The position numbers were made by a program, and so were the translations under genes. From contig NZ_CP015412.1 of assembly GCF_001750165.1 (NCBI RefSeq), positions 1,240,001 through 1,304,000 on the forward strand: DNA of 64,000 nt, in the 5' to 3' direction. The notes below the pieces were generated by a model. The model saw only the letters and a program-made list of their open reading frames with translations. It did not search any database and was not told the DNA's origin. Each line of letters begins with the position of its first letter. The stretch's first letter is position 1. Positions 39,101 through 47,330 of the stretch are shown here, piece after piece. This DNA is from Pseudoalteromonas luteoviolacea (lineage in GTDB: Bacteria > Pseudomonadota > Gammaproteobacteria > Enterobacterales > Alteromonadaceae).

Positions 39101-39232
39101 GGTGATGGTACAGAGTTATATCGCGGCGTAGGTATTATCGTGCTGTGTGGGATCGTGTTCTCAATGCTACTTAGCTTGACTTTCTTACCAGCCCTGTTGG
39201 TTAGTGTGCTAAGTAATAAGCGGGCAAGATAG
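36110..39232 (+). CDS. RND-family efflux pump inner-membrane subunit
   Basis: This is a 1040-residue transporter with the usual 12 helices and two large periplasmic loops. The N-terminus (VISLIICILGLVTALKIPV) is TM1. The first loop carries TGWPGATPQDVEKEI and PxLYSSSF. TM4 holds GMTVDNTIVVLE, where the Asp belongs to the proton-relay network (the neighbouring Asp of AcrB is Asn here). TM10-11 contains GTVVNNPILIVDQ and MSTATTLFGLAPLVF. It acts as a trimer with the adaptor encoded upstream; the spectrum is unknown. It starts five bases after the adaptor stop codon, and a strong terminator follows. Confidence 0.92.
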   Translation: MIESAVKRGTLVAVISLIICILGLVTALKIPVQMIPDLEVRTITVQTGWPGATPQDVEKEILVEQERYLRSLSNLKRMVSYSQMGSARIQLEFPFGVDVNDALIRVNNALSQVPGYPENVDQPRLYSSSFSSNAFMHFVLKPQTGNPLDLDVDMLRDFAEDFVRPRMESVQGVSEVGVGGGAARQIQINVDPSRLAQRGLSVTDLRSAIRARNRDASAGDIESGPSRYLLRMVGRFEQLNELEDLIISEQNGITTKLKDVAVISLDHFELRGISYSDGERTLRLSVRRESGSNVIDIKQQMLPVIEQINQELLAQNGLELILMSDDVQYVESSLKNVWTNLALGALLATLVMFLFLRSGRATLVGVIGIPICTVAAFLGLTLFDRTINVISLAGVAFAIGMTVDNTIVVLEAIVQANKRGSSKLHAAIKGVKEVWPAVLASTATTVLVFAPILFVEQEAGQLYSDIAIAVSSAIIASMLVAIFIVPTTLANLPNRKEEVKTVTLSKRWLALVSFCVASKSRATGITVGFVVIILGAAYALMPAAEYLPEGEEPKAFSMMIAPPSYNLSEMKEIGDELRVYFNGHINAPSDAFDNGETDMPPLAYYSMSVSIGRIWFLSAPTDPDNIQAMMDAITAKFRSYDNMRAFSARGSIISSNDGGTRAVAVDIAGSNLTDLYRAAEAVYEQAQVTFDNPQINSDPRALSLDQPLIEIKPKWQRLAELGISPNEFGYTISSLSDGAYVDEFILNDDKIDMFIFSHQKETQTIEQLATSPIVTPSGDVLPLSALADLVESKNSDSLRRVDGKRTVTVYIIPPRDVALETAEEIVRTELLPTLWQQGKIAQGTKLSISGAADQLEATQASLSSNFVVALVLSYLLLVAIFTHWRYPLFILATVPLGMAGGLLGLISVNGVNALLANFGMTPFHQPFDMITMLGFLILLGTVVNNPILIVDQTRKLIVDQGMEVVTAVKQAVATRLKPILMSTATTLFGLAPLVFIPGDGTELYRGVGIIVLCGIVFSMLLSLTFLPALLVSVLSNKRAR

Positions 39233-39238
39233 TGCCAT

Positions 39239-39263
39239 AAAAAGGAGCTTCGGCTCCTTTTTT
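39239..39263 (+). terminator. Bidirectional terminator after the RND operon
   Basis: AAAGGAGC pairs with GCTCCTTT across a TTCG tetraloop and is followed by TTT, while AAAAA on the left gives a T-run on the other strand. It lies between converging genes, so it can serve both. Confidence 0.9.
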
Positions 39264-39278
39264 AATGCGAAGACAATC

Positions 39279-40067
39279 CTATGTGTTTCCATCATCTGAC
39301 TCTGATTGCTTGACTGCTTCAAGGTAGCGGCTTTCAATAAACTTATTTTCTTTGGTTAAGTGTTTAATTTGCTGCTTAGCTTGTTTTAGTTCAGTTTCGA
39401 GTGCTTTGGTATCTGTGTTACCCGTTGGTTCAGGTAAATCAACTGAGAGTTGATCAATGAGTTGGTTTTGTTCTGCTATTTGTCGTTCATACTGTTGTAC
39501 TAATGCTTGAATTTCTTTCTCATTTGGTGATTGTTCACTCACTTGCACAGACTTCATTTGTGTTTTTAATTGCTCGATTTCTTTTTGTAAATCGGTGTTT
39601 TCTTGTTTGAGGCTACCTACTGATTGAAACTGATCTTCTAACTTTGTTTTTGCATATTTGAGTTTCTTACCACTGATATCCAAATCCCCTTTGAGCCGCT
39701 TGATAAGTTTTTGTGAACGCGATAATTTTTTATTAAGCTCGTTTATTGAGGCTTGCTCTTCTTTGGTGATATGGTCTGCTGTTGAGGCGCGGATCTGGGC
39801 TAGCTGGTTTTCAAGATTTGCTTGTACGTGAAGAAGTTCGGTGATGGTTTGCTCATGTTGATTGTTAAATTGCGTTGCCCGCTCAACAGAGTCCTTGCAC
39901 AAAGCCACCACTTCATCTGACTCAGGGCTGCTTGCTTGATTACCCATGAATACGCCTGCGAATTTTCTAAACTCTCTTAATATCAACAACAGAATATAAA
40001 ACCAAGCCGCTAAAATAAGCAGACCGAAATTTAAGGCAATATATTGGTAAACTTCTATCGGCAACAT
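39279..40067 (-). CDS. Inner-membrane-anchored coiled-coil protein
   Basis: This 262-residue protein has one N-terminal membrane helix (FGLLILAAWFYILLLILREF, residues 14-33). A long helical region with heptad-rich sequence follows (about 60-250), with many Glu/Lys/Gln and Leu at regular spacing (ELNKKLSRSQKLIKRLKGDL, LKQENTDLQKEIEQLKTQMK). This is the layout of a membrane-tethered coiled coil and no catalytic motif is present. It is divergent from the response-regulator gene, 100 bp away. Converging transcription with the RND unit ends at a shared terminator. The role is unknown. Confidence 0.7.
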   Translation of the reverse strand: MLPIEVYQYIALNFGLLILAAWFYILLLILREFRKFAGVFMGNQASSPESDEVVALCKDSVERATQFNNQHEQTITELLHVQANLENQLAQIRASTADHITKEEQASINELNKKLSRSQKLIKRLKGDLDISGKKLKYAKTKLEDQFQSVGSLKQENTDLQKEIEQLKTQMKSVQVSEQSPNEKEIQALVQQYERQIAEQNQLIDQLSVDLPEPTGNTDTKALETELKQAKQQIKHLTKENKFIESRYLEAVKQSESDDGNT

Positions 40068-40167
40068 GTCAGTTTTTCATCGCATCATTGATTATCAATA
40101 GGATAAGTTTAGTTTTACTGCAAAATTCTGCCTATACTGAATATGAAAATTTAATATTGAGGTGAAA

Positions 40168-41064
40168 GTGAAAGTTCTGATAGTGGATGATAGCCATGCA
40201 ACATGTGAAATTATCAGGCGTGCACTTCAACAGTTTACGTATCGCAAGTTATTTATTTCTTGTTCTAATAGTGTTGATGATGCACTCGAGCGCATTGAAT
40301 TGTGGCAACCTCAGATCATATTAACAGATTGGCATATGCCAGATAAAACGGGTATTGAACTACTTCAGGTGGTAGGTACAACGCACCCTGAGATCCCGGT
40401 TGGCATGATATCTACCGTAGATGAAGAAGAGCAAATCAACTACGCCAAGTCCATGGGCTGTGCTTTCTTTTTATCTAAGCCTTTCGCTGATAGTGAGCTT
40501 AGGAAAATCATTATGCCGTTGGTAAAAGACTTAGAAGCCAAGGAGTTGATGGTGGAACAGGAAGTGCCAATAAAAGAGGGGTTGGCACTACCAAAAACTG
40601 ATTTTTTAGAACGTTTAATGCAAAAAAATATCAGTGAATCACTGACACTAAAACCAATTCGCGCTCAATCACTCGATGAAAGTAAGTTACCCTGCGTTAT
40701 GGTGGTGTATGCAGAGAGAGGGAGCCAAAAGGTACGAGTGATTTGTGTACTAGATGTCTACGCAACTTGTGTGTTAGCAAGCAGTATAGAAGTGATCCCT
40801 GAAGATGAGGCGCAAAGAGCCATCCATATGAATCAAATAAATGCGCATATTATGACTGCGTGCAAAGAGGCGCTTGGTAAAACTGCATATGCATTTTTAG
40901 ATAACCAAAGCAAAATGAGCTTGTTTGTCAGAAGTTGCAAGTGCATTTACACTCACCATCCTAAATTAGAGCTTCTATATAAATATCCCCTTGATAGTCG
41001 CATTGACTTAAGTTGTGAAAGGGAGGGGATGGCACAAGGTAAAATGCTCATCGTGGGTGTATAA
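40168..41064 (+). CDS. Response regulator with an uncharacterised C-terminal domain
   Basis: This 298-residue protein has an N-terminal receiver (REC) domain. The acidic pair is in LIVDDSHAT (residues 6-7), the phosphoacceptor Asp lies in ILTDWHMPDKTG near residue 52, the conserved Thr/Ser is in GMISTVDEE, and the Lys is in FFLSKPF near residue 103. Residues 120-298 are an output domain without helix-turn-helix, GGDEF, EAL or kinase signatures; segments such as CVMVVYAERGSQK and AHIMTACKEALGKTAYAFL are mixed alpha/beta. GTG 40168 is chosen because GAGG lies five bases upstream; another GTG at 40162 overlaps that site. No partner kinase is adjacent. Confidence 0.8.
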   Translation: MKVLIVDDSHATCEIIRRALQQFTYRKLFISCSNSVDDALERIELWQPQIILTDWHMPDKTGIELLQVVGTTHPEIPVGMISTVDEEEQINYAKSMGCAFFLSKPFADSELRKIIMPLVKDLEAKELMVEQEVPIKEGLALPKTDFLERLMQKNISESLTLKPIRAQSLDESKLPCVMVVYAERGSQKVRVICVLDVYATCVLASSIEVIPEDEAQRAIHMNQINAHIMTACKEALGKTAYAFLDNQSKMSLFVRSCKCIYTHHPKLELLYKYPLDSRIDLSCEREGMAQGKMLIVGV

Positions 41065-41069
41065 CCCAG

Positions 41070-42113
41070 CTAGCTTTTTGCTTTGGAATGCTGTGTACGT
41101 TTTCTATATTTAGCGGGCGTCGTATTGGCAAACTTCTTAAAAGCGATATAAAAAGTTGATTGATTATTATAGCCACATAACTCTGAGATCTGCTTCAAGT
41201 TCATTTTCTGATTTTCATGTAATAGCGTCTTAGCCAATTCTATACGATGATGATTTATGTATGATGTAAATGAGGTCCCTAGGTTATCGTTTAAAATCTG
41301 CGACAGCTGAGGAGCAGATATTTTTAATTTTTCAGCAACTAGAGATAAAGAAAGGTTAGGACATTTATATAGCTCTCCTTCTGACATCAATTTTTCAAGT
41401 TTGATGAGGATCGGCTTAGCAGTAACTTGAGAAATTTTCTTGCTAGCATATTTCTCTGGCTTACTACTCTGAAATTTAGGCCTAAAAATAATGATGCTGA
41501 AGTATACAGTTGCGACAAAGCATAGTAGCGAGATTGAATTAGAGGTCTTTGAGGTAAATATATAAGCTAAGAATAGGGCTATTGATGTACACAATACGAC
41601 CATTGAGTTTAAGATGTTTTGGTCTTTTGATAAGTCTAGGGTTTTATTTATCAATATCGGCGTGACAGACACAATAGAAGCTAATAAATATGCAAACCAA
41701 CTATAGATGATAGCAGTGGATATATGCATATTCCATAAGGTTGGATAGTTCGAGTAAGGCCAAGTTACCCCTACTATTAAAGCTAGCCCTGCTGGTGGAA
41801 GTATGTGGACCTTCCAATTTATATTTTTAGAGGTTCGGGATTTTAAGGCCTGTTTAATATATGAAAAATGTAACGGGCCAGATAGAAAGTTGGCTGTGAG
41901 CACTAACTGTAAAAAGGTTTTTGTCGATTCAGGGTAAAAGAAAAAGCTGATTGATTTGCTTATTCTTATAAATATCATCAAAAGAAAAGTTGCCAATAAC
42001 TTATTAACAAGATTAGAACCACGAAAAGTAAAAAGATAAAGGCTTAAAACAAAAGTGTTTATCGCACCAACAATACTAAGCAATAGCCAAAAATAAGATG
42101 AATCAAAAACCAT
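41070..42113 (-). CDS. Membrane-bound AraC-family transcriptional regulator
   Basis: This is a 347-residue protein whose first 220 residues contain about seven hydrophobic helices. A short linker follows (KPEKYASKKISQ), then a C-terminal AraC-type double helix-turn-helix of about 100 residues (SLVAEKLKISAPQLSQILNDN as the first HTH, QISELCGYNNQSTFYIAFKKF as the second, ending 'TPAKYRK'). Such proteins are thought to sense the membrane or an extracellular signal and bind DNA while membrane-bound. ATG 42113 with GAGAG upstream was preferred over a GTG five codons earlier. Its target is unknown; DbpA lies upstream in the same orientation but 250 bp away. Confidence 0.8.
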   Translation of the reverse strand: MVFDSSYFWLLLSIVGAINTFVLSLYLFTFRGSNLVNKLLATFLLMIFIRISKSISFFFYPESTKTFLQLVLTANFLSGPLHFSYIKQALKSRTSKNINWKVHILPPAGLALIVGVTWPYSNYPTLWNMHISTAIIYSWFAYLLASIVSVTPILINKTLDLSKDQNILNSMVVLCTSIALFLAYIFTSKTSNSISLLCFVATVYFSIIIFRPKFQSSKPEKYASKKISQVTAKPILIKLEKLMSEGELYKCPNLSLSLVAEKLKISAPQLSQILNDNLGTSFTSYINHHRIELAKTLLHENQKMNLKQISELCGYNNQSTFYIAFKKFANTTPAKYRKRTQHSKAKS

Positions 42114-42361
42114 GAGACTCTCTACCACATATTTAATACTATTTTATGGTCAGCTATACATACTTTTCAATTGCAAAAGTTGCATAAGAGAAGGGGTTGA
42201 TTTTGATATTTTATTTGTTCAAACAAAATTATTTTAGGCATTTTACCTTAGTGAAATCACACATAATGCGTTATCGGGTTTCGGTAAATATATAATATTG
42301 ATAGGTATATGATGCGGAGATTTTTATCTGCCACATCATAGCTGTGAACCCATAGAAGTAA

Positions 42362-43762
42362 TTACTGATTTACTTTCCTTGCTCTAAATTGACGACCTTT
42401 CATTTTGCCTTCAGAAATAATCTTCAATGCTTTATTGGCAAGCTTACGTTCAATCGCGACATAAGAGGTAATTGCAGTTACTTTGATTTTACCAATTTGG
42501 GAACCTTGCACGGATTTGTCAGAGGTGAGTGCTCCTAAAATATCACCAGGGCGTAGTTTTGATTTTTTACCGCCATCGATTTGTAAGGTAACCATAGGGG
42601 CTCTGGCAATTTGATTTCCAAAAACATCGTCGTTAGGCAGTGAAGTAGGTTCTATTGTTTGATTTAAGTAATCTTCCAAAGCGTTAACTTTATGGGACTC
42701 TTTGAAGCTCATAATCGAACATGCAATACCTGTATTGCCAGCGCGGCCTGTTCGGCCAACACGGTGAACATGCACCTCAGGGTCATGAGCAATATGGTAG
42801 TTTAAGACCATATCTACATGATCAACGTCAATACCTCGTGCTGCGACATCCGTGGCGACTAAAATGGTTAGGCTTTTATTGGCAAAGCGAACAAGTGTGC
42901 GGTCTCTGTCTTTTTGGTCCAAGTCTCCATGAAGTGCTGCACTATCAAAGCCCAGTTGTTTGAGGTTATCGCATACAGATTGGCATTCAGCTTTTGTATT
43001 GCAAAACACCACTGCTGATGTGGGTTGAAATTTTAAGAGTAGCTTTTGGGTTGCAACAAGTCTCGCATCATTATCTGGCACTTCATAGAAAAATTGTTCG
43101 ATTGAGCTATGGTCATGGGTTGCCTCAACAGTGACCTTTTCAGCATCATTCATAATATGCTTTGCAAGTTGCTCGATGCGGGGCGGGTAGGTTGCGCTGA
43201 ATAATAGGTTTTGTCTATTACGAGGGCAATGGTCCAAGATACATTGAATCGCATCTTCGAAACCCATTTCTAGCATTCTGTCTGCTTCATCTAAAACGAA
43301 CGTATTGACTTCATCCAAAGACAGCCTGCCTTTGCGTAGGTGTTCTTCAATTCGACCTGGTGTGCCTACGATGATGTGAGCGCCATGCTCTAGTGAACCA
43401 ATTTGAGGCCCCATTGGCGCGCCGCCGCACAAAGCCAAAACTTTAATATTATGAATCGCTCTGGCCAATTTACGAATTTCAACCGCGACTTGGTCGGCAA
43501 GCTCTCTCGTTGGACACACGACTAAAGCTTGCACACGGAAACGTTTTACATTGAGGTTGTGTAGTACACCTAAAGAAAAGGCAGCAGTTTTACCTGAACC
43601 TGTTTTTCCTTGTCCAATCAGGTCTTTACCTGCCAGTATCTTGGGTAATGTTTGAGCTTGAATCTCGGTCATAGAGGTATAACCAAGAGAGTTAAGATTA
43701 TCTATTAAAGTGCTTGAAAGTGGTAAACTAGAAAATGACGGCTGAGACAAAACGAGTATCAT
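42362..43762 (-). CDS. dbpA: ATP-dependent RNA helicase DbpA
   Basis: This is a 466-residue DEAD-box helicase. Motifs in order: Q motif (TEIQAQTLP), Walker A GQGKTGSGKT, PTRELADQ, GTPGR, LDEADRML, FSATYP, then helicase-C motifs VFCNTKAE, ATDVAARGID and HRVGRTGRAG. The C-terminal 70 residues (LRPGDILGALTS, IGKIKVTAITSYVAIERKLANKAL) are the RNA-recognition domain that guides DbpA to hairpin 92 of 23S rRNA during 50S assembly. The length fits DbpA. The start ATG at 43762 lacks a clear ribosome-binding site; initiation a few codons later is possible. It is monocistronic as far as can be seen. Confidence 0.92.
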   Translation of the reverse strand: MILVLSQPSFSSLPLSSTLIDNLNSLGYTSMTEIQAQTLPKILAGKDLIGQGKTGSGKTAAFSLGVLHNLNVKRFRVQALVVCPTRELADQVAVEIRKLARAIHNIKVLALCGGAPMGPQIGSLEHGAHIIVGTPGRIEEHLRKGRLSLDEVNTFVLDEADRMLEMGFEDAIQCILDHCPRNRQNLLFSATYPPRIEQLAKHIMNDAEKVTVEATHDHSSIEQFFYEVPDNDARLVATQKLLLKFQPTSAVVFCNTKAECQSVCDNLKQLGFDSAALHGDLDQKDRDRTLVRFANKSLTILVATDVAARGIDVDHVDMVLNYHIAHDPEVHVHRVGRTGRAGNTGIACSIMSFKESHKVNALEDYLNQTIEPTSLPNDDVFGNQIARAPMVTLQIDGGKKSKLRPGDILGALTSDKSVQGSQIGKIKVTAITSYVAIERKLANKALKIISEGKMKGRQFRARKVNQ

Positions 43763-43877
43763 CTATTGAGAAATAAAGCACAATTATAACACGAGCTATG
43801 GATCCTGAGTATCATAACAATCTTCATCGTTCTCTATTGTCATGATACTCACTGTTCACTGGGCTTTTAAGGTGCCA

Positions 43878-44888
43878 TTAGAGTGAGTGATTGTCTTTTT
43901 TCTGTTTTAATTTCGACTCAACTGAGCGGATAAAATGCTTAGGGTTGTCGAGGCCAATATAAATTTTTTGTGTATTGCCAATTGGCTTTTTGAGTTCAAT
44001 GACTACGTTTGGTACGCCAGAGTAGTTTAAACGCTTTACATGTTTTTCGCGCTTAATATATTCTGCGCTGCCTCTTAGCTTAGCGATATTGTTAACCGGA
44101 ATATGAATTGGTTGGTATAGGCCATATCGAATGTGTAAAACTTCATCACAAAGAGAGATTGGTCTCCTATCTATAGCTCTATATTCCGCTATAAAAAAGA
44201 TTAAGCTAAAAACAGTGAGAAGCGTAACGATATTGGCGGCCATTGGTGACCAAATAAAATGAAGCAACAAATGCACAATAGGTATTTCGAAGGCGATTAA
44301 GATAATGAAGCCTAATAGATTGCTTTTGGCCCCGTCTTTCTCATGATAACTAAAGTGAACATTGCCATGAAAATGAGTTGCTTTAACCTGTTTAGCAAAC
44401 AGGGCAAATGTCCACATACGAGTTTCAAAGCACAGTACTGTTGCAACAGCACCCTTACCAACATGGCGTGTTATTGCTCTCTCAATAGCACGGTCTGGGT
44501 CTAACTTTTGTTTGAGTGCAACGCTTATTGCCAAACACACAGTCAATAAGGCTATGAGTTCAAAAAGGATGATGAAAGAGGCTACAAAATAGCGGCCTTG
44601 TTCAAAGTATGGCCAAAGTACTTTATGTTGCTCAGGAATGATATAGCTACCAATAAAAATGGCTAAGGTGGTTAATACAAGCAGTTTGAGTAATGCCTGT
44701 TTTTTGTTTTTTATACATATAAAACAAATTATGGGTAGCACTATAAATACATCAATAAGAAATAACCACTCCCATTTAGCCTTTCCATAATTATTCCAAG
44801 GGCTTTCAGTGTTGTAATAAAAGAACCAGAGTGTAGACATGCAAGCGAGAAAAGTGAGAGGGAGCTTTGATTTTATTGAATGCTTCAT
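43878..44888 (-). CDS. Hypothetical multi-pass membrane protein with PH-like C-terminus
   Basis: This is a 336-residue protein with about six hydrophobic helices: near residues 9-26, 41-60, 65-85, 100-125 and a pair at about 190-240. The C-terminal 100 residues (LHIRYGLYQPIHIPVNNIAKLRG, VVIELKKPI, IYIGLDNPKHFI) are a strand-rich domain resembling bacterial PH-like domains that follow membrane helices. RBS AGGA precedes the ATG. No family name could be given with confidence. It is transcribed toward dbpA, 115 bp away; a shared transcript is possible. Confidence 0.65.
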   Translation of the reverse strand: MKHSIKSKLPLTFLACMSTLWFFYYNTESPWNNYGKAKWEWLFLIDVFIVLPIICFICIKNKKQALLKLLVLTTLAIFIGSYIIPEQHKVLWPYFEQGRYFVASFIILFELIALLTVCLAISVALKQKLDPDRAIERAITRHVGKGAVATVLCFETRMWTFALFAKQVKATHFHGNVHFSYHEKDGAKSNLLGFIILIAFEIPIVHLLLHFIWSPMAANIVTLLTVFSLIFFIAEYRAIDRRPISLCDEVLHIRYGLYQPIHIPVNNIAKLRGSAEYIKREKHVKRLNYSGVPNVVIELKKPIGNTQKIYIGLDNPKHFIRSVESKLKQKKDNHSL

Positions 44889-45302
44889 TATCTCTTCCTG
44901 TCAAAACGGAAATTAATATTCTAAGTATATTGAGAAAGTGTTTTTAAGGGGTTGAAGTTTTGTTGTTATTTTATCATTGGTTTATATTTTCGTAAAATAT
45001 TTGAGTGGAATTTCGAAAGGTATATTGGTTTTTCATTCTATTTAATCGATGGTTGGATTTTATAGCGTAGAGCAGGTAAACCAGAGAATGCTTTGTTGAG
45101 TTTTTAGGTATTAATTATTTTATAAAGATGACTTCAAGTTTTCAGTGTTAATTTATCTTGAGAAAACTTCAGTTTATAAGCTTTTATTATAGGTAAAAAG
45201 TATTGAAATGATCATTAAATGCGCAGATAATGCACCTGCTCTTAAGTCTTATATTTTATAATCGACTTACGAGTATAGGACGAACTTTAAAAAGGAAGAT
45301 AA
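44889..45302. other. Divergent promoter region
   Basis: About 0.4 kb of AT-rich DNA between two divergent genes. No operator, RNA or short gene was recognised beyond the ribosome-binding site AAGGAAG before the lipoprotein gene at 45303. Confidence 0.4.
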
Positions 45303-45668
45303 ATGAAAAACTTACTCATCATATTTTTTACCACATTTATTTTAGCTGCTTGTAGCAGTACTCAAAGTGGCAAAGACTTTGATATGGACGTCGTTAAGTC
45401 GTTTAAAAAAGGTGAAACAACTCAAGCAGATGTCAGAGAGGCCATTGGAGATCCAAGTGGTATGGATGACTTGGTAGATGGTGAAACTGCATGGCAATAT
45501 TATTTTCATGAAAATAAAAGCAGTGGTCTAAATTATGTACCGATTGCTGGTGCCTACGCTGGTGGCTCCAAGGGAACGAGCAAACATGTCACGATCCGTT
45601 TTAGTAAAGATGGCATTATGAGTGGCATGTCATTTCGCGAAATTGAAAGTGGATCATCCCGCTTCTAG
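45303..45668 (+). CDS. BamE/SmpA-like lipoprotein
   Basis: This 121-residue lipoprotein has lipobox LAAC (Cys 17), followed by SSTQSG. The mature part shows the SmpA/OmlA (BamE) fold pattern: a helix with FKKGETTQADVREAIGDPSGMDD, where the GxTTxxDVxxxxGxP motif is typical, and two strands (ETAWQYYFHEN and HVTIRFSKDGIM). BamE itself helps assemble outer-membrane barrels. This protein has an extra Gly-rich loop (AGAYAGGSKGTSKH) and may be a paralogue. RBS AAGGAAG precedes the ATG and a strong terminator follows, so the gene is a single-gene unit. Confidence 0.75.
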   Translation: MKNLLIIFFTTFILAACSSTQSGKDFDMDVVKSFKKGETTQADVREAIGDPSGMDDLVDGETAWQYYFHENKSSGLNYVPIAGAYAGGSKGTSKHVTIRFSKDGIMSGMSFREIESGSSRF

Positions 45669-45687
45669 ATTTTGAAGTGGACTATGT

Positions 45688-45721
45688 TCGTCGTTTGATG
45701 TTCTATTCAAGCGACGATTTT
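45688..45721 (+). terminator. Terminator after the BamE-like gene
   Basis: TCGTCGTTTGA pairs with TTCAAGCGACGA across a 7-base loop (one G-U pair) and is followed by TTTT. It starts 20 bases beyond the stop codon. Confidence 0.85.
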
Positions 45722-46148
45722 GGTAAATTTAACTTATCAGCCTGTTATTATGAAATACATACCTTATTTAGCGTTTATTTACGTTGTCTGGACAAAGTTG
45801 TTTTGAAGTAATGACGACTTTTGTGATTTACGTATTTAAAGCTAGTTTGAGTTCACGATTCAGGTCTATAAATCCGTATTGAATTGTAATGTAACACTGA
45901 GCAAGGCCAGTAGCAGCCTTTACACTAGATTTAAACGATGAGGAATATATCTTTTAAGGTATTAAAGTGCGTACTTTGGGGCCGATTATATACTCAGGTA
46001 AATATCTTAAGGTGAAAAATAAAGTAAATTACAACTCAATAAGCCTCTCTGAATATGATCAGTATCGAAGGTTAAAGCTTAAAAACGACAGCGTCATAAA
46101 TTCACCTAATTCATGACGCATGAAGTATGTTTATTCGTGTAATTTAGT
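45722..46148. other. Intergenic stretch without recognisable content
   Basis: About 0.43 kb between the terminator and the end of the DUF805 gene. No reading frame, RNA or repeat could be supported. Confidence 0.4.
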
Positions 46149-46496
46149 TCAGCCAGCTTTTTTGGGATTTGGACCATATTTGTTTTCGCACTCATCACCC
46201 TCAAGCGCAGCAAATATGATCATCGCGATAGTTCCAATAATAGGTATTAAAGCAATTAACACCCACCACCCAGAGCGGTTAGTGTCATGTAAGCGTCGAA
46301 CACTGACGGCTATACTGGGCACTGCAACAGCGAGTGCATAAATGAGACTTAACAAAGTGGTGCCTAATAAGTGTTCGAATATACTTAATGCGATTGATGC
46401 GAAAGCGTTGAATAAAGCGAACATCCAGAACTCTTTTCTTCTTGCTCTACCTTCGAATACAGCGTAATTCTTTAAGACGGATATATACCATTCCAT
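46149..46496 (-). CDS. DUF805 membrane protein
   Basis: This is a 115-residue inner-membrane protein. The N-terminus WYISVLKNYAVFEGRARRKEFW is the DUF805 signature (F-x-GRA-RRxEFW), and SVRRLHDTNRSGWWVL is the second conserved block before the last helices. The three to four helices end with a Cys-containing tail. Members are widespread and some are linked to small-molecule or phage phenotypes, but no role is proven. RBS AAGGA lies seven bases before the ATG. It stands alone. Confidence 0.9.
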   Translation of the reverse strand: MEWYISVLKNYAVFEGRARRKEFWMFALFNAFASIALSIFEHLLGTTLLSLIYALAVAVPSIAVSVRRLHDTNRSGWWVLIALIPIIGTIAMIIFAALEGDECENKYGPNPKKAG

Positions 46497-46679
46497 TTGT
46501 GGTTCCTTAATTTATAGTTATTTCTAGGTTTTTAGAACGAACAAGGTCGTGATTATAAGGCCTACACGAACAGTAATATAGGAATATTTCAATGGTGCTA
46601 GCTGTGTTTTCACATGCATTTCACACCTTTTAATCGACACTCAAGTTATAAATTAGCTTAAATGTATTAAGGAGTGAGC

Positions 46680-47330
46680 ATGGGTGTTAAATTGGATGTC
46701 CTCAATTTGGAACACACGATCAATCTAGTTAATGGTGATTCACTGCACCTTTTAAAAGATATCTCAATGTCTATTGAGGCTGGCGAGCATATTGCGATTG
46801 TTGGAGCATCCGGTTCGGGAAAATCAACTTTGCTTTCGTTGCTTGCTGGGCTGGAAACTTTGCAAACAGGGCAGATTTGCTATCAAAAACAAAACACTGA
46901 ACTTGAAAATATCCATTGTGTATCAGGTTTTGTATTTCAACATTTTCATTTACTTCCTGAGCTGAATGCGTTGCAAAATGTGGCGCTGCCATTGCTACTA
47001 CGTGGAGACAAAAACGCAGAGCATCGTGCAATGGATAAACTCAAACTGGTGGATTTAGAAGCACAAGCCAAACAGCCCGTCACTAAGTTAAGTGGTGGTG
47101 AGCAACAGCGGGTTGCTATTGCTCGGGCGTTATGTAATGAACCGCACATTTTATTTGCGGATGAGCCAACTGGTAATCTCGATCATAAGACTGCAGATCA
47201 GGTATTTGAAATTATGCGCCGAGGCGCAAAGGCCGCAGGTACAACGATGGTGGTTGTTACTCATGATCTCAATCTAGCCGCCAAGCTAGATAGGACATAT
47301 GATTTAGAAAATGGAGAGTTAAAGTTATGA
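46680..47330 (+). CDS. ABC transporter ATP-binding protein, LolD/YbbA-type
   Basis: This 216-residue ATPase has Walker A GASGSGKST near residue 41, the Q-loop FVFQHFHLLPE, the ABC signature LSGGEQQRVAIARAL, Walker B ILFADEPTGNLD and the H-loop VVTHDLN. This is the MacB/LolD/YbbA subfamily, which drives FtsX-like permeases. ATG 46680 follows AAGGAG with five bases spacing; a GTG two codons earlier is too close to that site. Its stop codon overlaps the permease start in an ATGA junction, so the two are translated together. Confidence 0.92.
   Translation: MGVKLDVLNLEHTINLVNGDSLHLLKDISMSIEAGEHIAIVGASGSGKSTLLSLLAGLETLQTGQICYQKQNTELENIHCVSGFVFQHFHLLPELNALQNVALPLLLRGDKNAEHRAMDKLKLVDLEAQAKQPVTKLSGGEQQRVAIARALCNEPHILFADEPTGNLDHKTADQVFEIMRRGAKAAGTTMVVVTHDLNLAAKLDRTYDLENGELKL

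Noticed and set aside
46120..46341. 73-codon plus-strand frame overlapping the DUF805 gene
   Set aside because: It is opposite to a clear DUF805 gene with a good ribosome-binding site and has no features of its own.
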